A stretch of 64,000 nt of DNA, taken from positions 372,001 to 436,000 of the forward strand of contig JADJGU010000001.1 in NCBI GenBank assembly GCA_016707885.1, read 5' to 3'. A program made the position numbers and the translations under genes. Below the pieces are notes generated by a model. That model ran no database searches. It was not told the DNA's origin and saw nothing but the letters and a program-made list of their open reading frames with translations. Shown here piece after piece: positions 45,310 through 53,186 of the stretch (positions are counted from its first letter, which is position 1; each line of letters starts with the position of its first letter). This stretch comes from Sphingomonadales bacterium. Its GTDB lineage: Bacteria; Pseudomonadota; Alphaproteobacteria; Sphingomonadales; Sphingomonadaceae.

Positions 45310-45917
45310 CCCTTCCCCGTCACCCAATAGCCGCTGGCACCCGCCTGCCACTCCTTGACGCTTTCGAGCGGGGCGGTGAGCATCAATATATTGAGCGCGA
45401 GATTGTCGCGGATCATCCAGCCGACGAATAGCTCCATCGCCAGCCCGAGCGCCAAGGTAGCCTTCCACGGCAGGCGTGAGGCTAGAAAGAAGCCGAAAAT
45501 CATCCAGGCAATGTCGGCTAGGGAGTTGACGATGCTGTCACCGGCATAGCCATAGGAAATTGTCACCTCGCGGTAGCGATCGATTATCACTGGGGAATTT
45601 TCCAAAATCTCCCACGCGCCTTCAACCAATATCGCCAGTGCAGTCGCGACACCCAGCGGGAACAACGCGGGCCATTTGCGGCGCAACAGATAGCCCGCGC
45701 CGTAGAACAGGAAGCCGTGGATGACGTGGCTGGGCGTGTACCAATCGGCCAGATGCTGGCTATTCTCGCTCGATTGCACGACCAGATGGAGCAGCTTCAC
45801 GTCGCCACAGGCGCAGATCGGCGGGCGGCCCATTGACCAAAGGATAGCCCCGATAGTTGCGAAAAGCAAGAAGGCGATCAGTGCGCTGAACTTGCTGATC
45901 CGAAGCGGCCAATTCAT
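45306..45917 (-). CDS. DUF2585 (UPF0314) membrane protein
   Basis: A 203-residue membrane protein of the DUF2585 family, restricted mainly to alphaproteobacteria. ATG 45917 follows GGGGAG at good spacing; upstream codons lie in a repeat. Family features are WYTPSHVIHGFLFYG, EGAWEILENSPVIIDRYRE and GYAGDSIVNSLADI, with about six membrane segments. Function unknown. Confidence 0.85.
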   Translation of the reverse strand: MNWPLRISKFSALIAFLLFATIGAILWSMGRPPICACGDVKLLHLVVQSSENSQHLADWYTPSHVIHGFLFYGAGYLLRRKWPALFPLGVATALAILVEGAWEILENSPVIIDRYREVTISYGYAGDSIVNSLADIAWMIFGFFLASRLPWKATLALGLAMELFVGWMIRDNLALNILMLTAPLESVKEWQAGASGYWVTGKG

Positions 45918-45941
45918 GTACACACTCCCCGTTTCAAAACC

Positions 45942-46006
45942 GTAGTGCTGAGCCTGTCGAAGCACGTCTCGCAGTAAGGCGCCCTTCGACAGGCTCAGGG
46001 CTACGG
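45942..46006. repeat. inverted repeat of the CTTCGACAGGCTCAG type
   Basis: Arms GTAGTGCTGAGCCTGTCGAAG (as two parts, 45942-45962) and CCTTCGACAGGCTCAGGGCTAC (45983-46004) enclose about 20 bases. This palindrome is frequent in sphingomonad genomes. It separates the divergent DUF2585 and gmk genes. Confidence 0.75.
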
Positions 46007-46074
46007 TGCTTTTCGGCATCCGTGCCAATCAAATCCCGCTTGACGCCCTGCCCTCTCTTCGAGCAGTAGCGGCT

Positions 46075-46716
46075 ATGGCCGGTTCCGACAACCAACTCGA
46101 ACGCCGCGGGCTGTTGTTCGTGCTCTCCTCGCCTTCCGGGGCGGGCAAATCCACATTGTCGCGGATGCTGCTCGAGGCTGACCCGCAAATTGCGCTTTCG
46201 GTGAGTTATACCACCCGCCCTCCCCGCCCCGGCGAGATTGACGGGGTGCATTATCATTTCACCGACGTGCCGACGTTCAAGGCGATGGCAGCCAATGGCG
46301 AATTCCTCGAATGGGCGCATGTCTTTGGCCACCGCTACGGGACGCCCAAAGAGCCGGTTGAGGCCGAACTGGCAGCTGGCCGTGATGTGCTGTTCGATAT
46401 CGACTGGCAGGGCGCGCAGCAGCTGTATCAGGAGGCAGGCCCGGATGTCGTCCGCGTCTTCATTCTGCCACCGTCAATCGAAGAACTCGAACGCCGCCTG
46501 CATGCACGCGCGCAAGATAGTGATGCGGTCATCGACGAGAGAATGGCGCGTGCCAAATCCGAAATCGGCCACTGGGATGGCTATGACTATGTCCTCATCA
46601 ACGATGATGTGGATCGCTGCTTTGCTCAGGTGCGGCAGATTTTGACTGCCGAGCGACTCAAGCGGCGGCGGCAAAAGGGCCTGATCGGCTTCGTCCGCGA
46701 TCTGGTCGCTAGCTAA
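46075..46716 (+). CDS. gmk: guanylate kinase
   Basis: A 213-residue guanylate kinase that phosphorylates GMP to GDP. The P-loop is LSSPSGAGKSTLSRML, the GMP-binding region is SYTTRPPRPGEIDGVHYHF, and FDIDWQGAQQL is the Walker B area. ATG 46075 was chosen as it gives the usual N-terminus; the frame above it passes into the repeat. Confidence 0.96.
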   Translation: MAGSDNQLERRGLLFVLSSPSGAGKSTLSRMLLEADPQIALSVSYTTRPPRPGEIDGVHYHFTDVPTFKAMAANGEFLEWAHVFGHRYGTPKEPVEAELAAGRDVLFDIDWQGAQQLYQEAGPDVVRVFILPPSIEELERRLHARAQDSDAVIDERMARAKSEIGHWDGYDYVLINDDVDRCFAQVRQILTAERLKRRRQKGLIGFVRDLVAS

Positions 46717-47249
46717 CGTTCGCCCGGCAAAGGCTCGTCGAACAGTCGCCCCATAAATTCATCGCTGTTCTTTGCATAAGGGTCGAGCGCGATCACTGTG
46801 CCATCGTTGAACCGCAACTGATAATCGCCACGCCAGCGTCGGCGGAACGCTGTGAAATCATCGACGGACTGGCTCGCCTCGCGCCCGTCGCTATCGACAT
46901 AGGCGATCTGGCGACCCCGCATGCGCAATGCCGTCTTGCGCAGCTTGCGGATCAACAGGCCCGAATAGACCGCGCCGATCCCGAAGGTGAATGACAGCCA
47001 AAAGGCGATGCGCATCTGGAATGCGGCATCCGAGCGCGCCGATCCGACAGAAATCCAAACCCATGCAATCAGTGCAAATAGCGCAGCGCTTACATAAAAG
47101 GAAAACCAGTGCATCCCGCCCGGTCGCACCAGCATCCAACCCGTTTTCGTGGCGGTCGGCGTCGCAGCAATTGCCACAATCAACAGCGCGATGCAGGTTG
47201 CAACTGCTCCGAGCATGATCAGGCCAGATGGCGTGACATAGTCCTGCAT
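46713..47249 (-). CDS. membrane protein of unknown function
   Basis: A 178-residue protein with three to four hydrophobic segments in its first 110 residues (LIMLGAVATCIALLIVAI, WFSFYVSAALFALIAWVWI, IAFWLSFTFGIGAVYSGLLI) and a soluble tail rich in Arg and Asp. ATG 47249 lies inside the 3' end of the ATP12 gene (31-base overlap). Last gene of the minus-strand operon that begins at crcB. No family recognised. Confidence 0.6.
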   Translation of the reverse strand: MQDYVTPSGLIMLGAVATCIALLIVAIAATPTATKTGWMLVRPGGMHWFSFYVSAALFALIAWVWISVGSARSDAAFQMRIAFWLSFTFGIGAVYSGLLIRKLRKTALRMRGRQIAYVDSDGREASQSVDDFTAFRRRWRGDYQLRFNDGTVIALDPYAKNSDEFMGRLFDEPLPGER

Positions 47250-47839
47250 GCGAATTCTTCGAGGCAGGTCGCCTCCCACAGGCTTTTTGCATCGCCCGCT
47301 TGCTCGACAATCGCGAGGACCGCAACCAGTGACCCGGCCAGATGCGCCAGCTTGGCCATTGCCGCCAATTCGAAAGTCCCGCGTGCCATCACCGCAGCGC
47401 GCAGTTTTTCAAGCGTCGCTTCCGGCTGGGGCTGGTGCAGTACGCCATGTACGATCTGGAAGGAAACATCATAACGCCCCCTTGCCCAATCGAGCCAGCG
47501 ATCCCAGATCTCGGCCTGCTTAGGCGCGAGCGGTTCGTCGGGTTCGGCGCGATAGCAAAAGGCATCGCTTTCGGCATAAGCCGCGATAGCCGACGCAAAT
47601 TTGGTCCGGTCGGGTGCGACATGATCAATCGCAGCATTGGCAAAGCCCGTCATCGGCATCGCGGCGGGATCGATGACCTCACCCACAGCCTCCCATTCGG
47701 CCACTGCCGCATCTGCCAGCGCCTTGGTCGGCAGATAAAGCTCATTGCGCATCGGCGTCTTGAGCGCACGCGCGTCGAGCCTGATCCCATACCCATATGT
47801 GCCCTGTTCAAGGCTGACCTGTTTCCAGAAGCGGCGCAT
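47219..47839 (-). CDS. ATP12 family F1-ATPase assembly protein, short C-terminus
   Basis: A 206-residue ATP12-type chaperone, which in mitochondria and alphaproteobacteria helps assemble the F1 alpha subunit. The family core is clear: MRRFWKQVSLEQGTYGYGI, LDARALKTP, AEWEAVGEVIDPAAMPMTG and SFQIVHGVLHQPQPE. After LWEATCLEE the usual C-terminal segment (WG-containing, about 25-30 residues) is missing. The frame ends FACRTMSRHLA, overlapping the next gene, so it may have been trimmed by that neighbour. Confidence 0.85.
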   Translation of the reverse strand: MRRFWKQVSLEQGTYGYGIRLDARALKTPMRNELYLPTKALADAAVAEWEAVGEVIDPAAMPMTGFANAAIDHVAPDRTKFASAIAAYAESDAFCYRAEPDEPLAPKQAEIWDRWLDWARGRYDVSFQIVHGVLHQPQPEATLEKLRAAVMARGTFELAAMAKLAHLAGSLVAVLAIVEQAGDAKSLWEATCLEEFACRTMSRHLA

Positions 47840-47841
47840 GT

Positions 47842-48078
47842 TCAGCTCTGCCCGGCATCCTTCTTGTTCCAGCTCTTTTTCAGCAGAATCGGGAACAGGA
47901 AAAATTCAAACAGACCAAGCACGATGAAAAGATAGCCAAAAAGCGGCGGGAAATCCGGGAACAACCGACCCGCACTGATGGCAAGACCCATCATGACGAT
48001 TACAGCACCCGAAAAACGCAAGACGTTCAAAATGATAAAGCGTTGTTTGGCCTGAGTTTCACGTTCGTCGCTGGTCAT
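47842..48078 (-). CDS. small membrane protein
   Basis: A 78-residue protein with two hydrophobic helices (about residues 22-40 and 45-67) and charged ends (MTSDERETQAKQRF and KKSWNKKDAGQS). ATG 48078 overlaps the upstream gene by 4 bases, and it is 2 bases from ATP12, so it belongs to the operon. Similar small proteins are common beside ATP12 in sphingomonads; role unknown. Confidence 0.7.
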   Translation of the reverse strand: MTSDERETQAKQRFIILNVLRFSGAVIVMMGLAISAGRLFPDFPPLFGYLFIVLGLFEFFLFPILLKKSWNKKDAGQS

Positions 48079-48749
48079 AAATGCCCCTTAATCGCTTGCA
48101 TCAATTCTTCCATCGATTCAACCAGATGATCCGCCCCCGCTTCACGCAATTCATCGATTGGATGATAGCCCCAGTTTACGCCTATCGTGCGACAACCGGC
48201 AGCCTTGCCCATATGAATATCGTACACGGTATCGCCAATCATAACAGCATTGGCGGCGTCGGCACCTGCATCGGCGAGCGCCTGCCAGACCATCGATGGG
48301 TGCGGCTTGGACGGATGCCGGTCCGCAGTTTGCAACGTCACGAACAATCCCTTGATTCCATGGTGGTCGAGACAACGTTCCAAGCCTCGATCTGACTTGC
48401 CCGTTGCCACACCCAGAAGCCAGCCATTCTCGTCGAGCTCGCTCAGCACCGCCGCCATGCCTTCATAGAGCGGCTCATCGACCAGCCCGTTTCCTCGCAA
48501 TGTATAGAATGCCTGCTTGTACCGCTCGGCCATGTCGCGGTGGAGAGCATCCTCTGCTTCGGGCAGCAACTGCCGCATCGCCTCGACAAGGCTGAGCCCG
48601 ACTATACGTCGCGTTGCATGGCGCGGCGGCGGGGCCATGCCCATTTCGTCGAAGGCATGCTCCATCGCCATGCAGATATTCGCCTGGCTGTCGACCAGCG
48701 TGCCGTCGCAATCGAATATGGCGAGGCGGGCCGTGGTCACTGAACCCAT
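48075..48749 (-). CDS. HAD-superfamily hydrolase, phosphoglycolate phosphatase-like
   Basis: A 224-residue HAD subfamily IA phosphatase. Motif I is FDCDGTLVDSQ, motif II is GVATGKSDRGLE, motif III's Lys is in HPSKPHPSM and motif IV is VMIGDTVYDIHMG. Likely a phosphoglycolate phosphatase or related small-molecule phosphatase. It overlaps the paiB end by 13 bases. Confidence 0.88.
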   Translation of the reverse strand: MGSVTTARLAIFDCDGTLVDSQANICMAMEHAFDEMGMAPPPRHATRRIVGLSLVEAMRQLLPEAEDALHRDMAERYKQAFYTLRGNGLVDEPLYEGMAAVLSELDENGWLLGVATGKSDRGLERCLDHHGIKGLFVTLQTADRHPSKPHPSMVWQALADAGADAANAVMIGDTVYDIHMGKAAGCRTIGVNWGYHPIDELREAGADHLVESMEELMQAIKGHL

Positions 48750-49354
48750 TCCCGCATCAAATGCGCCAGCGCTTTCTTGCCCTGCTTTTCAAGTTCATAG
48801 GCTGCCCGCAAACGGTCAGCATCGGGTTTGTTCTGCGACAGCTTGAAAGTCGGACGCCAAGCCCGGATTTCCATTTCAAAGCCGGTAATTGCCCGGGTCA
48901 TTTTGTCAAACAAGGCGCTGTCCATCTTGTCGCGCGTCCAAGGCGCTTTGGGCGCGAGCCGCGCCTCATTAACCGCGCTCAAATCGTCGAGCAGCGCAAC
49001 CAGACCATCTTCATCCATCTTGCGCACCGGCCCTTCCAACTCAATGCTCAGATAGTTCCATGTCGGCACCTGATTGGCCCCTTCATACCAGTCCGGGCTG
49101 ATATAGGCGTCAGGCCCGTTGACCACGACCAGCGCGTCGGTGCCGTGCAGATACTTGGTCAGCGCGTTGCCGTTGGACAGGTGAAACTGCACTGCACCAT
49201 CGCCGGTTGAAAACAGCGCCGATTGCGCGACGCGCGGGCCATCAGGGGTTTGCGCGAAAACCATTCCAAAACCGATTTCCTGCACCAGCGCTTCCATCGT
49301 CGCGCGCTGATCAGCATCGCTGCCCTTCAGACGGAACGTCGAATTGGGATGCAT
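48737..49354 (-). CDS. PaiB-family FMN-binding protein
   Basis: A 205-residue protein of the PaiB/FMN-binding split-barrel family (MHPNSTFRLKGSDAD, HLSNGNALTKYL, PDAYISPDWYEGANQVPTWNY). Members were first called negative regulators of sporulation and protease genes, but most are probably flavin-dependent enzymes. ATG 49354 overlaps the preceding stop as TAATG. Confidence 0.9.
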   Translation of the reverse strand: MHPNSTFRLKGSDADQRATMEALVQEIGFGMVFAQTPDGPRVAQSALFSTGDGAVQFHLSNGNALTKYLHGTDALVVVNGPDAYISPDWYEGANQVPTWNYLSIELEGPVRKMDEDGLVALLDDLSAVNEARLAPKAPWTRDKMDSALFDKMTRAITGFEMEIRAWRPTFKLSQNKPDADRLRAAYELEKQGKKALAHLMREWVQ

Positions 49355-50508
49355 TATTTCTTGCGCCCCTTGGGCTTGGCAGCAGGCTTTGCGCGTGTTG
49401 TCTTGGGCGGTGCCTTCACCTCTCCCCGGCTCCGTCGTTCGCCCTTGCGTTCCTTGCGCACGTCCTTAGCACGCGCGGCGGCGGCGCGGCGCTTGCCCTC
49501 TGGCGTTTCGGATTTTTTGGGCTCATCAAGCACCAGCGCATCGCCCAGTTCGATGTCTAGTCCTAGATCAGCAAAGCTCTCTGCCATATGCGGCGGCAGG
49601 TCGGCGCGCACATCGATATGCCCACCATCGGGATGGTCGATGCGGATGCGCCGTGCATGCAGATGCATCTTGCGGCTGATCGTTCCGGTCAGGAACGCGT
49701 CCTTGCCACCATATTTGCCGTCGCCGACAATCGGGTGGCCTATTGCCGCCATATGCACACGCAGTTGGTGCGTCCGCCCGGTATAGGGTTGCAATTCGAC
49801 CCAGCAGCAGCGGTTCCCTGCCCGCTCAACGACGCGATAGCGGGTCCGCGCTGTCTGGCCTTCCTTTTCATCGACATGCATTTTCTCGCCACCCGTGCCG
49901 GGCTGTTTGGCGAGGGGCAGATCGATGAAGCCATCGTAAATTTCAGGCACGCCCATCACCAGCGCCCAATAGACCTTGCGCGCGGTGCGGGAAGAAAAAG
50001 CCTTCGAGAAATGACCTGCGGCACGCGGTGTACGCGCAAGCAGCAAGGCCCCACTGGTGTCCTTGTCGAGCCGGTGGACGAGCTTGGGCCGCCCCTCCAG
50101 TTCGAAGCACAATGCATCGAGCAGGCCATCGACATGGCTTTCGGTCTTAGTCCCGCCCTGCGTCGCCAGCCCTGCCGGTTTGTTAATCACCAGCGCTGCC
50201 TTGTCCTTATGGATGACAAGGCTGCGCGCGAATTCAGCCATTTCTTCGCTAACCTGCGGACGCGCCTTTTTGGGACGTGCATCGGCTACTGGCTCGGCGG
50301 GTGGAACGCGAATTTCCTGCCCTGCCTCAATCCGGTCGCCGGGGGCCGCTCGCTTGCCGTCAACCCGAAGTTGCCCCGTCCGCGCCCATCGCGAGACGAT
50401 GTTAAAGCTGGCATCAGGCAAATGCCGTTTGAACCAACGGTCGAGGCGGATGCCGTCATCTTCGGAATCGACGACGAAGCGGCGGATGCTCAGGCCGTCC
50501 TTGCTCAT
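49354..50508 (-). CDS. RluC/RluD-family rRNA pseudouridine synthase with long C-terminal tail
   Basis: A 384-residue enzyme. An S4 RNA-binding domain (about residues 15-75, RLDRWFKRHLPDASFNIVSRW) precedes the catalytic domain with the Asp in HRLDKDTSGALLLAR. The last 60 or so residues are a Lys/Arg/Ala-rich tail that probably helps bind rRNA. It starts inside the end of crcB and leads into paiB. Confidence 0.9.
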   Translation of the reverse strand: MSKDGLSIRRFVVDSEDDGIRLDRWFKRHLPDASFNIVSRWARTGQLRVDGKRAAPGDRIEAGQEIRVPPAEPVADARPKKARPQVSEEMAEFARSLVIHKDKAALVINKPAGLATQGGTKTESHVDGLLDALCFELEGRPKLVHRLDKDTSGALLLARTPRAAGHFSKAFSSRTARKVYWALVMGVPEIYDGFIDLPLAKQPGTGGEKMHVDEKEGQTARTRYRVVERAGNRCCWVELQPYTGRTHQLRVHMAAIGHPIVGDGKYGGKDAFLTGTISRKMHLHARRIRIDHPDGGHIDVRADLPPHMAESFADLGLDIELGDALVLDEPKKSETPEGKRRAAAARAKDVRKERKGERRSRGEVKAPPKTTRAKPAAKPKGRKK

Positions 50509-50882
50509 ACGAACACCGCTCTACCGACTAAGAGCCCTGCAAACAACGCCAGCAGTGCCAACAGAACCGAGGCCAGCGCATAGCCGCCTGCCAATGCCAG
50601 CTCCCCGCGCTCAACCATCTGCGCCATTTCCAAGCTGAAGGCGCTGAAAGTCGTAAAACCTCCCAGCACGCCAACACCTGCAAACAGCCGGACATTTTCG
50701 CCCACCGCTCCGTTGCGCAACACATAGGCTGCAAGCAGTCCCATCAGCAGCCCTCCCAGCACATTGGCAAGGAAAGTATGCCAAGGCCACCCCACTTGCG
50801 CGCTCGGTATTGCTCGCGCCAATCCAAAGCGCGCTGCCGCACCAATGGCGCCGCCGGTCATGACTAAAATATAGGCCTGCAT
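50505..50882 (-). CDS. crcB: fluoride ion channel CrcB/Fluc
   Basis: A 125-residue four-helix membrane protein with the family motifs GGAIGAAARFGLAR, FLANVLGGLLMG and GVLGGFTTFSAFSLEM. Dual-topology dimers export fluoride. It is the first gene of the minus-strand operon down to 46713. No fluoride riboswitch is visible in the 54 bases before it. Confidence 0.95.
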   Translation of the reverse strand: MQAYILVMTGGAIGAAARFGLARAIPSAQVGWPWHTFLANVLGGLLMGLLAAYVLRNGAVGENVRLFAGVGVLGGFTTFSAFSLEMAQMVERGELALAGGYALASVLLALLALFAGLLVGRAVFV

Positions 50883-50936
50883 GAAAACTGCATTAGCGGC
50901 TGAATCTCGTTAAACCAGCCCCATTGGTAGGAACGG

Positions 50937-51452
50937 TCAGTTGACCCGCTTTACCCGTCGCAGCGGGCCGTTACCGATCTTGAGCATATAGCCCCCCGCA
51001 ATGCCCTTTTTGATCGTGATCGCTTGGCCTTCGCGCGGGACTGACGTCAGCGCTTCGGTGCTCTGCCAAGTGCCGCCTTCGGGAACGGTAAATTGCCACT
51101 TGCCAAGCCCTAGGTCACGAACCGTTTCAAATGTGGTCTTGATTTCCTTGATCTCTTCTTCGTCGGCGCTGTCATCACCATCAAAGAAGGGCAGATTCGG
51201 AAGGGTGAAGCCAAACAATGATCGACGTGTCTTCCGCACATCGGCGCGGTCGAGAAGGACGACTTCTTTGGCCTCTCGCGCTTTTTCCAGATCGGCGCTC
51301 GACTTGTCAAAACAAGCGAGGCGCGCGTTGGCGTCTTCGATGGAACGGCATGCCAGAAGGTCGACATAGGTTTTGGGCGGGGCTTCTTCTTCTGCCTGCA
51401 CCGAGGTTGCCATCAACAAGGCCATGGGAACAATCATCACCGCAATACGCAT
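50937..51452 (-). CDS. exported protein of unknown function
   Basis: A 171-residue protein with a signal peptide (MRIAVMIVPMALLMATSVQA). It has an N-terminal motif YVDLLACRSIEDANARLACFD with two cysteines, also seen in other alphaproteobacterial exported unknowns, then an acidic linker and a C-terminal beta domain with ITIKKGIAGGYMLKIGN. ATG 51452 has GGAG 8 bases upstream. Single gene. Confidence 0.7.
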   Translation of the reverse strand: MRIAVMIVPMALLMATSVQAEEEAPPKTYVDLLACRSIEDANARLACFDKSSADLEKAREAKEVVLLDRADVRKTRRSLFGFTLPNLPFFDGDDSADEEEIKEIKTTFETVRDLGLGKWQFTVPEGGTWQSTEALTSVPREGQAITIKKGIAGGYMLKIGNGPLRRVKRVN

Positions 51453-51565
51453 TACCAAATCTCCGCTCCTGTTCGAAGCAACTATATGGCGGATGATGTG
51501 ATGTTCCTAGAAAAGAAATTGGGGACCGAAGCCCCCAAGTCGTTTCGGAACCAAATTGAATCTGT

Positions 51566-52351
51566 TTAGCGGCCGTTATTGGCCACGATATCGACCGCAG
51601 TACCCCCGCTCTTTAATGCGGTGAGTGTGATGACATAGGCTCCGCCATCATTGTCACGGACACCGCCGAGCACATGTTCACCGCCGCGTATTTCATAGTC
51701 AGCGGTAAAGCCGGAGCGTTTTGCACGGGTATAATAATAGTCGGCAACCGCCTGACGACCGGTAGATGTCGTAAAGCTGACCACGCGAATATCGCAAATT
51801 CCGCCGTCAACGCCGGCAGCTTCCTTGACGCGGCCTTTGGGATAGACGGGGAATTCAGGAGGCATACGGTTGGACCATCCTGCGCCATATTGCAGCTTGG
51901 CCTCGCACGTGCCTTTGCCGCGCTTTACACCCTGCGCTGCAGCGCGGGCTTCAAGCGTCTCCCCACGGCCCGAGGCACAATCGGTGCAATCCTCAGCGGC
52001 GACAACCTTGGGCTTGGGCGCCCGCATCAGCTTTGCGCCATCCAGTTCCTCGATCGAAGCAGTCGAGCCATCATAGCCGGTGTCAGCAGGGACTTTCCCG
52101 TCGAGCGCCTTGTCTGCGGCGCGGGCCATATTGCTGTTCGAACTGCCTGCCAGATCCGGATCAACCAAAATCTTTTCGTTCAAAGCAGACTTCATGGCAG
52201 GATCGCTGCCCTTACCGGTCAGTTTTTCGTCGAGCGCAGCGACATCGTCGCCCTCGGGCGACTCTTTACCGCATGCGGACAGGCCCAGCGACAAAATGCA
52301 TACAGCCGAGGCCGCAATCAGACTTTTGGTAAAACGGGTTCTATGTTGCAC
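51566..52351 (-). CDS. lipoprotein of unknown function
   Basis: A 261-residue protein with a lipobox (ILSLGLSACGKES). A low-complexity Asp/Ala/Lys region (to about residue 115) is followed by a CTDC motif and a compact domain (CEAKLQYGAGWSNRMPPEF, YYYTRAKRSGFTADYEIRGG) that may bind a ligand. No family is recognised. The 183 bases upstream show nothing clear. Confidence 0.7.
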   Translation of the reverse strand: MQHRTRFTKSLIAASAVCILSLGLSACGKESPEGDDVAALDEKLTGKGSDPAMKSALNEKILVDPDLAGSSNSNMARAADKALDGKVPADTGYDGSTASIEELDGAKLMRAPKPKVVAAEDCTDCASGRGETLEARAAAQGVKRGKGTCEAKLQYGAGWSNRMPPEFPVYPKGRVKEAAGVDGGICDIRVVSFTTSTGRQAVADYYYTRAKRSGFTADYEIRGGEHVLGGVRDNDGGAYVITLTALKSGGTAVDIVANNGR

Positions 52352-52534
52352 ATTCAGGCTCCGGCTTTCGGTAAACCACAGGGCTGCGCGTCTTATTCAG
52401 GCGAATCCAGCCTAAAAGAAGGTTAACCCAGTCCTTGCCGCCATTAATGCTATTATTTGGCCGAAGCAATCGCCCCGCTGTTCCACTGCGGGACAGTGAC
52501 GTTTCTCATCCTGAAGATTTTGGCAGAATTGCGG

Positions 52535-53059
52535 TTACTTAATCAAGCCACGATAGCTGACTGAACCGGTCGCTCCTGGAGCAATTGCTGTAGCGAACAC
52601 CCAGCGGACATGAGTTACATCCTCCGGCGTCGCCGCGCGCAAAACGTCACCTGTGCCATCAGCATTTTTCGCTGTTACTTTAAGTTGTGCCAGCTTGCCC
52701 CAGCTTTTGCCGCCATCGACCGACACTTCAGCCCAATCTTCGGCGACCGAAACGAACTGGACAGGTGCAGGCATCGGATTGGTTGCCCGAAATCCAGATG
52801 CGGGTTCAGCGCCATTATTCACATAGCGCAGCGTGAAAATGATCCGGTCGCCGGGGACTACGATGACATCGGACGGCTTTTTCAGAACCAGCTTTTCCTT
52901 GCCAGCGGCATCGGTTTCGCTGCGTTCGACCATGGCTTCGCTGGTCAGAACCACCGAATTGCTGGCGAGTAGCGCTGCAGCCTGGGTTGGCGTAGGCAAA
53001 GCAACAACTGCGGCACATGCCGTAATGACAATTTGAGCGAACCGAAAACGGTGCAGCAT
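52535..53059 (-). CDS. exported DUF11-type beta-domain protein
   Basis: A 174-residue exported protein (signal MLHRFRFAQIVITACAAVVA, cleaved near TQAAA). The mature part resembles a single DUF11/conserved-repeat domain: VVPGDRIIFTLRYVNNGAEP, ATNPMPAPVQFV and ATAIAPGATGSVSYRGLI. Such domains are structural parts of surface proteins. It stands alone, 127 bases from the PBP1A gene. Confidence 0.75.
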   Translation of the reverse strand: MLHRFRFAQIVITACAAVVALPTPTQAAALLASNSVVLTSEAMVERSETDAAGKEKLVLKKPSDVIVVPGDRIIFTLRYVNNGAEPASGFRATNPMPAPVQFVSVAEDWAEVSVDGGKSWGKLAQLKVTAKNADGTGDVLRAATPEDVTHVRWVFATAIAPGATGSVSYRGLIK

Positions 53060-53186
53060 TTGCGCGATCCTGATTATAATTTCAAATAACGGGAACGTCC
53101 CGATTTACGGCGTCTGTAACTGAACAAAAATGCTTAACAGTCGGTAAATTTCCGTCTGATCCGCTTTCGTTTCGTCGCAAATCGGA

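Noticed and set aside
46006..46074. Longer guanylate kinase start at 46006
   Set aside because: These codons adjoin the inverted repeat and do not match the family N-terminus; ATG 46075 does.
50883..50936. Fluoride riboswitch before crcB
   Set aside because: Only 54 bases separate the genes and the conserved pseudoknot motif is not visible.
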